From: Thalassospiraceae bacterium LMO-SO8 | Lineage (GTDB): Bacteria > Pseudomonadota > Alphaproteobacteria > Rhodospirillales > Casp-alpha2 | Length of the DNA stretch: 64,000 nucleotides | NCBI GenBank assembly: GCA_031655335.1 | Contig: CP134226.1 | Location: 310,001 to 374,000 of the forward strand | Direction: 5' to 3' | Shown: positions 25,640 to 33,238 of the stretch, piece by piece | Layout of the letters: each line of letters begins with the position of its first letter | Numbering within the stretch: the stretch's first letter is position 1 | The notes under the pieces: model-generated | Database searches by the model: none | Told to the model about the DNA's origin: nothing | The model's input: only the letters and a program-made list of their open reading frames with translations | Translations under genes and position numbers: made by a program

Positions 25640-26439
25640 TGCGGATGGATTACGAAACCTACCACCTGGAACGGGTCGGCGAGAACGGACACATCCTGAT
25701 CGTGATGATGGACCGTCCCGAGGTCCGCAACGCCAAGAACACCAAGATGGGCCTGGAGCAGATCGAAATCTTCGAGGGCCTGTACCGCGACACCGAGGAC
25801 GTCCGCGCCGTGATCTATACCGGGCGCGGCGACAAGGCGTTCTGCGCCGGCGGCGACCTCAAGGAACGCAACGGCATGACCAACCACCAGTGGCAGGTCC
25901 AGCACCGCATCTTCGAACAGGGGGTGATGGCCATGCGCAGCTGCCCGGTGCCGGTGATCGGCGCGGTTAACGGCGCCGCCTACGGCGGCGGCTGCGAGAC
26001 GGCGCTGACTTGCGATTTCGTCTATGCCGCGAGCCACGCCAAGTTCGCCCTGACCGAGGTCACCTTGGGCATCATGCCGGGGGCCATGGGCACGATTAAC
26101 CTGCCCAACGCGGTCGGCGAGCGGCGGGCCAAGGAAATCGTCATGACCGGCCTGCCGTTCACGGCCGAACAAGCCTGCGACTGGGGCCTGGTCAACAAGG
26201 TGTGCGAACCGGAAAAGCTGATGGAGGAAACCATCGCGACGGCGGAACGCATCGCCGGCAACGCGCCGCTGTCGATCCGTGCCGCCAAGCGTTCGACCTC
26301 GATCGCCACCCAGGTCGACCGCATGTCCGGCTATCAGTTCGAGCTTCAGGCCTACAACCGCCTGGTCGGCACCGACGACCGCATGGAAGGCGTCCGCGCC
26401 TTCAACGAGAAACGCAAGGCCCAGTTCAAGGGCTCCTGA
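25639..26439 (+). CDS. Enoyl-CoA hydratase/isomerase family protein
   Basis: Crotonase-fold protein of 266 residues. The oxyanion hole segments are AFCAGGDLKERNG and NGAAYGGGCETALTCDFVYAA, and both hydratase glutamates are in place (GGGCETAL and ALTEVTLG), followed by IMPGAMGTINLPNAVG. It is therefore probably a true hydratase of a short enoyl-CoA. Its ATG overlaps the stop of the CoA-transferase (TAATG), so translation is coupled. Confidence 0.92.
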   Translation: MRMDYETYHLERVGENGHILIVMMDRPEVRNAKNTKMGLEQIEIFEGLYRDTEDVRAVIYTGRGDKAFCAGGDLKERNGMTNHQWQVQHRIFEQGVMAMRSCPVPVIGAVNGAAYGGGCETALTCDFVYAASHAKFALTEVTLGIMPGAMGTINLPNAVGERRAKEIVMTGLPFTAEQACDWGLVNKVCEPEKLMEETIATAERIAGNAPLSIRAAKRSTSIATQVDRMSGYQFELQAYNRLVGTDDRMEGVRAFNEKRKAQFKGS

Positions 26440-26481
26440 CGCAGTCACCGCACGAAGAGATGAAGAGATAAGGAGACCACC

Positions 26482-27426
26482 ATGAAACGCGATATCGACG
26501 TCCTGGTCAGCGAAGTCGGCCCCCGCGACGGTCTACAGAGCATCCAGACAATCTTCACCACCGACGGCAAGATGGAATGGATCCGCGCCGAGGCCGCCGC
26601 CGGCGTGCCGCAGATGCAGGTCGGATCCTTCGTCAATCCGAAGCTTTTGCCGCAGATGGCGGATTCAGCGGAAATCGTCGCCCAATCGATCCTGATCGAC
26701 GGCCTGACCGTCTCGGCCCTGGTGCCGAACCTGAAGGGGGCCGTGAACGGCCTGGCCGCCGGGGCTCATCAGATCGGCGTCGTGATGTCCGTGTCCGAAC
26801 AGCACAACCAGGCCAACATCCGCCGCTCGGTGCAGGAATCCCTCGACGGCTTCGCCGAGATCGTCGCCTATCGGAACGAACATCCGGAATACAAGGACCA
26901 GATCATCTCCGGCGGCATGGCAACCTGCTTCGGCTGCACGATCTCCGGCCCGGTGCCGGTCAAGGACGTCATGAAGGTCGCCGAAGGTCTGATGGAACGC
27001 GGCGCGGAACGCCTGAATGTCGCCGACACGGTCGGCTACGCCAATCCCAAGCAGGTCCGCGATCTGTTCACGGAACTGTACCGCACGGTCGGCAAGGACG
27101 TGCCCGTGGGCGCGCACTTCCACGACACCCGGGGCCTGGGTTTGGCCAACGTGTTCGCGGCGCTCGACGCCGGGGTGCGGGAATTCGATTCCTGCCTGGG
27201 CGGCCTGGGCGGCTGCCCCTACGCCCCCGGGGCCAGCGGCAACATCGTGACCGAGGACCTTGTCTTCATGCTGGAAGCCCAGGGCATGAAGACGGGCGTC
27301 GATCTGGACGGCCTGTTGGCCGCCCGCGAGATCATGGAACGCCAGTTGAAGGGCGAGCCCGTGCACGGCACCTACATCAACGCCGGCCCGCCCAAGGGGT
27401 TCACGCCCGCCTCGCACGCCGCCTGA
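26482..27426 (+). CDS. Hydroxymethylglutaryl-CoA lyase-like enzyme
   Basis: HMGL-like TIM barrel of 314 residues that would cleave a 3-hydroxy-3-alkylglutaryl-CoA type substrate to two carbonyl products. The first strand is SEVGPRDGLQS, the metal site is GAHFHDTRGLGLANV, and the active-site loop LGGLGGCPYAPGASGNI carries the HMG-CoA lyase Cys. ATG 26482 follows AAGGAGACCACC. Coming after CoA-transferase and hydratase genes, it suggests activation, hydration and cleavage of a branched dicarboxylic acid. A 2-isopropylmalate-synthase-like condensation is less likely because no such domain is present. Confidence 0.9.
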   Translation: MKRDIDVLVSEVGPRDGLQSIQTIFTTDGKMEWIRAEAAAGVPQMQVGSFVNPKLLPQMADSAEIVAQSILIDGLTVSALVPNLKGAVNGLAAGAHQIGVVMSVSEQHNQANIRRSVQESLDGFAEIVAYRNEHPEYKDQIISGGMATCFGCTISGPVPVKDVMKVAEGLMERGAERLNVADTVGYANPKQVRDLFTELYRTVGKDVPVGAHFHDTRGLGLANVFAALDAGVREFDSCLGGLGGCPYAPGASGNIVTEDLVFMLEAQGMKTGVDLDGLLAAREIMERQLKGEPVHGTYINAGPPKGFTPASHAA

Positions 27427-27447
27427 TCCCGACTTAAGGAACACAGC

Positions 27448-28632
27448 ATGACCGCCGAACTGAGCATCCCGTTAGAGGTCGACTATCCGGAAATCCGCGA
27501 ACAGGTCGCCAAGGTCTGCGCCGACTTTCCCGGCGAATACTGGCACAAGCTGGAAGACCAGCCGCCGTCGGGCAGCTATCCGACCGAATTCATCGAGGCG
27601 CTGACCGCGTCGGGTTACCTCGCCGCCCTGATCCCCGAGGAATACGGCGGCGCCGGCCTGCCCGTGCGCGGCGGGGCGGTGATTCTGGAGACCATCAACG
27701 TGTCCGGCTGCTCGGCCTCGCCGGGCCATGCCCAGATGTACACCATGGGCACGATCCTCAGGCACGGCTCGAAAGAACAAAAAGACTACTACCTGCCCAA
27801 GATCGCGTCGGGCGAACTGCGTTTGCAGGCGTTCGGCGTGACGGAGCCGACCACCGGGTCCGACACCACGCAGCTGAAAACCCGCGCCGACAAGCAGGGC
27901 AACGGCTACGTCGTCAACGGCCAGAAGGTGTGGACATCGCGCGCCGCCCATTCGGACCTGATGCTGCTCCTGGCCCGCACCACGCCCGCCGACAAGGTGG
28001 AAAAGCGCACGGACGGCATTTCGACCTTCCTGATCGATTTGAAGGAAGCGCAGAAGCACGGCTGTGAAATCCGCCCCATCGACGCCATGGTCAACCACAA
28101 CACCTGCGAGGTGTTCTTCGACAACGTGCCGATCCCGGGCGATTCCCTGATCGGCGAGGAAGGCAAGGGCTTCAAGTACATCCTGGACGGCATGAACGCC
28201 GAACGCTGCCTGACCGCGTCGGAAGCCATCGGCAACGGCCGCTATTTCATCGAAAAGGCCGTCGCCTACGCCAACGAACGCATCGTGTTCAAGCGGCCCA
28301 TCGGCCAGAACCAGGGCATCCAGTTCCCCATCGCCAAGGCCTATGCGGACATCGAAGCCGCCGACCTGATGGTGCGCAAGGCGACGGCCATGTTCGACGC
28401 CGGCCTGCCCTGCGGCGCGGAAGCCAACATGGCGCGGCTGCTGTCGGCGCAATCGGCCTGGGATGCCGGCGAAGCCTGCTTCACCACCCACGGCGGCTTC
28501 GCCTTCGCCCGCGAATACCACATCGAACGTAAATGGCGCGAGGCGCGACTCGCCCGAACGGCGCCCATCTCGCCGAACCTGATCCTCAGCTATCTCGCGC
28601 AGCATGTGCTGGGGTTGCCCCGGTCCTATTAG
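27448..28632 (+). CDS. Acyl-CoA dehydrogenase
   Basis: FAD-dependent dehydrogenase of 394 residues with the three-domain family layout: helical N-terminus (LIPEEYGGAGLPVRGGAVILETI), beta middle domain (FGVTEPTTGSDTTQLKTRA; VVNGQKVWTSRAAHSDLMLLLART) and helical C-terminus (AERCLTASEAIGNGRYFIEKAVAYANERIVFKRPIGQNQGIQFPIA; THGGFAFAREYHIERKWREARL). It oxidises an acyl-CoA to an enoyl-CoA and passes electrons to ETF. The catalytic base could not be fixed by eye. It is last in the operon and followed by a strong terminator. Confidence 0.94.
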   Translation: MTAELSIPLEVDYPEIREQVAKVCADFPGEYWHKLEDQPPSGSYPTEFIEALTASGYLAALIPEEYGGAGLPVRGGAVILETINVSGCSASPGHAQMYTMGTILRHGSKEQKDYYLPKIASGELRLQAFGVTEPTTGSDTTQLKTRADKQGNGYVVNGQKVWTSRAAHSDLMLLLARTTPADKVEKRTDGISTFLIDLKEAQKHGCEIRPIDAMVNHNTCEVFFDNVPIPGDSLIGEEGKGFKYILDGMNAERCLTASEAIGNGRYFIEKAVAYANERIVFKRPIGQNQGIQFPIAKAYADIEAADLMVRKATAMFDAGLPCGAEANMARLLSAQSAWDAGEACFTTHGGFAFAREYHIERKWREARLARTAPISPNLILSYLAQHVLGLPRSY

Positions 28633-28687
28633 ACTCCGGTCTTAAATCTGACCAAAGGCAACTAGATCAACTTCCCTGTTGCTACTT

Positions 28688-28722
28688 CCCGCCGGCCCTT
28701 TTGGGCCGGCGGGCTTTTTTTT
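28688..28722 (+). terminator. Rho-independent terminator of the CoA operon
   Basis: Perfect 11-bp GC stem CCCGCCGGCCC / GGGCCGGCGGG with a TTTT loop, followed by C and eight T residues. It lies 56 bases after the acyl-CoA dehydrogenase stop and separates it from the convergent orphan gene. The clearest intrinsic terminator in the window. Confidence 0.92.
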
Positions 28723-28738
28723 GTGCGATATCACCCGG

Positions 28739-29650
28739 TTAACGCACGTGCTTTATTTGTTCCCATTCCCGTTTGAGAACCGCATTGGACAATCGAACCG
28801 CTTTCGATTTGAGATCGATCCACTTGTATTTATCAAAGCGACAATATTGATTGAGATCCAACTCTTTATAAGCAACCTCGTCTATTCCGATCATGTCCAG
28901 CAAGTACATGTACCTGAGGAGAGACAACAGCGCGCGGTGTTCACATTCCGACGGATTCAACAGAAGCTCCAATTCCCCATGATGCTCCAGATAGTATGCC
29001 TGCGCATCTTCGATCGGCTTGAGAACAAATAAGCCCAGATCATCTTTTCGATCAGCATACCGCCACGCTTCCGGCATGTGGAAGAACAGCCCTGATAAAC
29101 ACCCACGAATTTGATCAATCCATTCCTGTCGATTTCGAGACCTTGTGTCGATTCGCGTGCGTATCAAGAACCCAGCAACACCAATGACAACGGAAATACC
29201 AACAAAGAAGGTGCCCAGGTCACCTAGCTTTGCAACGGTCAAATTATTCATTTTCGAATGGATTAAAAAAAAGCTCGCCACGCCCCATATTATCCCTAAG
29301 GCATACAATCCCAGCACCATCATCCGCTGCGAACAAAACCGATAGCATCGCTCTTTCGGCGAATAGCATGCTGGATCTTCGTTCATCAAAGTGACGACGT
29401 CAGGCCAATCAAGCTTTTCGAAAGGACCTTTTTCGGAGGGGTCCCACCACGTCGTACGATGAACAAACTTGGCGTAACGATTCAGATAAATACCTGCAAG
29501 TACTGCAAGCGCGACAAGGGACGCGTACAAAATCCACGCAAGAGCGGGAGAGTTATAGCAAGTCACGCTTACCCGAAGGCACTCAAGCATCGCATCTCTC
29601 TTGCAAACCGCCGCTATAGTTGAACACATCAACAATAGCCCAGGTCCCAC
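28739..29650 (-). CDS. Hypothetical membrane protein in an AT-richer patch
   Basis: Protein of 303 residues of no family I can name. Three hydrophobic helices are visible, at about 36-55 (ALAWILYASLVALAVLAGIYL), 111-131 (MVLGLYALGIIWGVASFFLI) and 145-165 (GTFFVGISVVIGVAGFLI). A soluble C-terminal half follows, starting RTRIDTRSRNRQEWIDQIRG and ending in a charged helix. The Arg-x-x-W-I-x-x-I-R pattern after the last helix recurs in assorted bacterial membrane proteins of unknown role. Its base composition and codon use are visibly AT-richer than all neighbours, which points to recent transfer. ATG 29650 is the longest start; ATG 29590 is an alternative that keeps all helices. Confidence 0.7.
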   Translation of the reverse strand: MGPGLLLMCSTIAAVCKRDAMLECLRVSVTCYNSPALAWILYASLVALAVLAGIYLNRYAKFVHRTTWWDPSEKGPFEKLDWPDVVTLMNEDPACYSPKERCYRFCSQRMMVLGLYALGIIWGVASFFLIHSKMNNLTVAKLGDLGTFFVGISVVIGVAGFLIRTRIDTRSRNRQEWIDQIRGCLSGLFFHMPEAWRYADRKDDLGLFVLKPIEDAQAYYLEHHGELELLLNPSECEHRALLSLLRYMYLLDMIGIDEVAYKELDLNQYCRFDKYKWIDLKSKAVRLSNAVLKREWEQIKHVR

Positions 29651-29800
29651 AAACCCACACGAATTAGTTCTGCTCTAATCGCAACGTTTTGTGCGCCCGC
29701 GAACGATTGACGGGCATGAACGTCTGTGTTGGTGTAGCATCCAACAGGTGCCGCGGCGGCGCGGACCCTTAACTCCCAATGACTAGGTGCGATCCCGGCC

Positions 29801-32800
29801 ATGAGCATTCATATCGCCCTGCACCACCGGACTTCCTACATCTACGACCGCAAGGTCGAGATGGGTCCGCAGATCATCCGCCTGCGCCCGGCCCCCCATG
29901 CTCGCACGCCAATCCTCAGCTATGCGCTCAAGATCGAGCCCGAGGGCTATTTCATCAACTGGCAGCAGGACCCCCACGGCAACTATCAGGCCCGTGTCGT
30001 CTATCCCGACCCGGTCGAGAAGTTCGAGGTCACGGTCGATCTGGTCGCCGACATGTCGGTGCAGAACCCGTTTGACTTCTTCCTGGAGCCCGATGCGGAG
30101 GAACTGCCCTTCGCTTACGATCCGGCCCTTCGGGAAGAGCTGGAACCCTACCTGAAGCCCGAGCCCGCCGGACCGCTGCTGCGGGCCTGGCTGGACAAGC
30201 TGCCCAAGCAGGAAGGCCGCACGGTCGAATATCTGGTCGCCCTGAACCAGCGCCTGCAAACGGAAATCGAATACCTGATCCGCATGGAGCCGGGGGTCCA
30301 AACCTGCGAGGAAACCCTGTCGAGCGGCCGGGGATCCTGCCGCGACACGGGTTGGCTGCTGGTCGAAATCCTGCGCCACATGGGCTTTGCCGCGCGTTTC
30401 GTATCCGGCTACCTGATTCAGCTGAAACCGGATGTGAAGTCCTTGGACGGGCCGTCGGGGTCGGAGGTCGATTTCACCGATCTGCACGCCTGGACCGAGG
30501 TCTATCTGCCGGGTGCGGGCTGGATCGGCTTCGATCCCACCTCGGGCCTGTTGACCGGCGAGGGCCATATCCCGCTGGCCGCGACGCCGCGCCCCAGGAG
30601 CGCCGCCCCCATCTCGGGTGCCGTGGGGCCCAGCGAGGTCGACTTCGATTTCGACATGCTGATCACCCGCATCGCCGAAAGCCCCAGGGTGACCAAGCCC
30701 TACACGGAAGAGCAGTGGCAGGCGATCGACGCGCTCGGTGACGAGATCGACAAGCAGCTGATCAAGCGCGACGTGCGCCTGACGCTCGGCGGGGAGCCGA
30801 CCTTCGTGTCCATCGATCATGTCGACGCCGACGAATGGAACACCGCCGCCACGGGCAAGACCAAGCGCCCCTTGGGCGACGACCTGATCCGCCGCCTGCG
30901 CGACAAGTACGCGCCGCAAGGCCTGCTGCATTTCGGCCAGGGCAAGTGGTATCCGGGGGAGCCCCTGCCGCGCTGGGCCTTCGCGCTCTATTGGCGGCGC
31001 GACGGGGTGCCGATCTGGCGCGACCAGTCCGCCTTCGCCCGGGAAGTCGACGACCACAAGCCCGACATCAAGACCGCCGAGACCTTCGCCCGCGGCATCG
31101 CCGAACGCCTGGACGTGTCGCCCGACGCGACCATCGCCGCCTATGAGGACCCCTGGCATTTCATGGAGCAGGAACGCCGCCTGCCGGAGAACGTGACCCT
31201 GGAGGATTCCAAACTCGACGACCCGCTCGAGCGCGAACGCCTGAGCAAGGTGTTCTCGCGCGGGCTGTCGAAGCCGACGGGCTACGTCCTGCCGGTGCAG
31301 CGCTGGAACGCGCGGGCCAGCAACCGGCGCTGGTACAGCGAGCCCTGGTCGACGCGCACGGACCGCCTGGTCCTGATCCCGGGCGATTCCCCCGTGGGCT
31401 ACCGCCTGCCGTTGGATTCCCTGCCCCATATCCGGTCCGTGGACTATCCCTATATCGTGCCCGCCGACCCCTTCGACGAACGCGGCGACCTGCCCGAACC
31501 GGACGCCGCGCGCCAGCCCTACTTGCAAGGTTCCGAGCATCCGGGCAGCGGCCGCCAGATCATTTCCGAACAGTCCGCGACCGGCGCCAAGGGCCGGGTC
31601 CGCGCGGCCATGACCATCGAGCCCCGCGACGGCCGGCTTTGCGTGTTCATGCCGCCGACGGAAACGCTGGAAGACTACCTGGACCTGATCGCCGCCATCG
31701 AGGACGCGACGGCGGAAACCGGCATGCCCGTGCATATCGAAGGCTATGCCCCGCCGAACGACCCGCGCCTCAACGTCATCAAGGTCACGCCGGACCCGGG
31801 CGTGCTGGAGATCAACATCAAGCCGGCCGAAAGCTGGCGCGAAATGGTCGAAAGCACGGAAACGCTCTACGAAGAAGCCCGCCTGTCGCGCCTGGGCACG
31901 GAAAAATTCATGCTGGACGGCCGCCACATCGGCACCGGCGGCGGCAACCACGTGGTTGCCGGCGGGCCGACGGCCAAGGACAGCCCGTTCCTGCGCCGCC
32001 CCGACCTGCTGAAAAGCCTGGTCACCTACTGGCAGCATCATCCGAGCCTCAGCTATCTGTTTTCCGGCATGTTCGTCGGCCCGACCAGTCAGGCGCCGCG
32101 CATCGACGAAGCCCGCCACGACAGCCTGTACGAGCTTGAGATCGCGCTCGCCCAGATCCCGGAAAAGGGCACCGAATGCCCGCCGTGGCTGGTCGACCGC
32201 ACGCTGCGCAACCTCTTGATCGACGTGTCCGGCAACACCCACCGCACGGAAATCTGTATCGACAAGCTGTATTCCCCGGACGGCCCCACGGGCCGCCTGG
32301 GGTTGGTCGAATTCCGCGCCTTCGAAATGCCGCCCCACGCGCGCATGAGCCTGACCCAGCAACTGTTGCTCCGCGCCCTGATCGCGCGGTTCTGGGACAC
32401 GCCCTATTCCGGGCCCTTGGTGCGCTGGGGCACGCAACTGCACGACCGCTTCATGCTGCCGCATTCCGTCTGGGCCGATTTCGAGAACGTCATCGCCGAC
32501 ATGAACATCCAGGGCTACCCGTTCGAGGCCGACTGGTTCGCGCCGCATTTCGAATTCCGCTTCCCGCGCTATGGCGCCGTGCAGTACGAGCAGATGGAAA
32601 TCGAACTGCGTCAGGCGCTGGAGCCTTGGCATGTGATGGGCGAGGAAGGGGCCGCCGGCGGCACCGTGCGTTTCGTCGATTCCTCCGTCGAACGCCTACA
32701 GGTGAGGATCACCGGCATGACCGGCGGGCGTTACCGCATTGCCTGTAACGGCTTTGAGGTGCCATTGACATCGACCGGCAAGGCCGGCGAGTACTTCGCC

Positions 32801-33112
32801 GGCGTGCGCTTCCGGGCGTGGAAGCCCGCATCGGCCCTGCACCCCGGCGTGGAGGTCGACGCGCCCCTGGTGTTCGACCTGTACGACACCTGGACCGGGC
32901 GGGCGGTTTCCGGCTGCACCTACCACGTGGCGCACCCCGGCGGGCGCAACTTCGAGCACTTCCCCGTCAACGCCTATGAGGCGGAAAGCCGGCGTCTGGC
33001 CCGGTTCGAGGACATCGGCCATACCACCGGCCCCTCCGACGCGCCGAAACGCCGCGACAACGACGAGTTTCCCATGACGCTCGATCTGCGCCGCGCGAAA
33101 ACGGTGCACTGA
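29801..33112 (+). CDS. Transglutaminase-DUF2126 fusion protein
   Basis: Large protein of 1103 residues. Residues 1-290 are a bacterial transglutaminase-like unit with its N-terminal beta domain; the catalytic Cys is in GRGSCRDTGWLL (about 179), His in DLHAWTEV (about 228) and Asp in GFDPTSG. From about 325 to the end it is DUF2126 (TLGGEPTFVSIDHVDADEW; FVFMPPT-type blocks; ISVSGNTHR-like LIDVSGNTHRTEICIDKLY), proposed in comparative work on amidoligases to be a COOH-NH2 ligase of the glutamine-synthetase fold. No signal peptide or membrane helix is seen. It heads a three-gene operon with an ATP-grasp-alpha-E protein and a second transglutaminase, a conserved but little-studied peptide-forming or peptide-tagging system. 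Confidence 0.92.
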   Translation: MSIHIALHHRTSYIYDRKVEMGPQIIRLRPAPHARTPILSYALKIEPEGYFINWQQDPHGNYQARVVYPDPVEKFEVTVDLVADMSVQNPFDFFLEPDAEELPFAYDPALREELEPYLKPEPAGPLLRAWLDKLPKQEGRTVEYLVALNQRLQTEIEYLIRMEPGVQTCEETLSSGRGSCRDTGWLLVEILRHMGFAARFVSGYLIQLKPDVKSLDGPSGSEVDFTDLHAWTEVYLPGAGWIGFDPTSGLLTGEGHIPLAATPRPRSAAPISGAVGPSEVDFDFDMLITRIAESPRVTKPYTEEQWQAIDALGDEIDKQLIKRDVRLTLGGEPTFVSIDHVDADEWNTAATGKTKRPLGDDLIRRLRDKYAPQGLLHFGQGKWYPGEPLPRWAFALYWRRDGVPIWRDQSAFAREVDDHKPDIKTAETFARGIAERLDVSPDATIAAYEDPWHFMEQERRLPENVTLEDSKLDDPLERERLSKVFSRGLSKPTGYVLPVQRWNARASNRRWYSEPWSTRTDRLVLIPGDSPVGYRLPLDSLPHIRSVDYPYIVPADPFDERGDLPEPDAARQPYLQGSEHPGSGRQIISEQSATGAKGRVRAAMTIEPRDGRLCVFMPPTETLEDYLDLIAAIEDATAETGMPVHIEGYAPPNDPRLNVIKVTPDPGVLEINIKPAESWREMVESTETLYEEARLSRLGTEKFMLDGRHIGTGGGNHVVAGGPTAKDSPFLRRPDLLKSLVTYWQHHPSLSYLFSGMFVGPTSQAPRIDEARHDSLYELEIALAQIPEKGTECPPWLVDRTLRNLLIDVSGNTHRTEICIDKLYSPDGPTGRLGLVEFRAFEMPPHARMSLTQQLLLRALIARFWDTPYSGPLVRWGTQLHDRFMLPHSVWADFENVIADMNIQGYPFEADWFAPHFEFRFPRYGAVQYEQMEIELRQALEPWHVMGEEGAAGGTVRFVDSSVERLQVRITGMTGGRYRIACNGFEVPLTSTGKAGEYFAGVRFRAWKPASALHPGVEVDAPLVFDLYDTWTGRAVSGCTYHVAHPGGRNFEHFPVNAYEAESRRLARFEDIGHTTGPSDAPKRRDNDEFPMTLDLRRAKTVH

Positions 33113-33238
33113 GCCGGGGAACACCCCTTTTCCGACTGGATTCATCTTGATCAAACAACGCACTAGCCGAACGCCCGGCGATCTCCTATCCTCGCCCCTC
33201 CAATATGGGTATGGGCCCGGTCGGGCGTGGAGCATCGC

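Noticed and set aside
29783-32632. 949-residue minus-strand open frame opposite the transglutaminase-DUF2126 gene
   Set aside because: The translation is Arg/His/Gly-rich with no family motif and lies opposite a clear multi-domain protein; it is a shadow frame produced by high GC.
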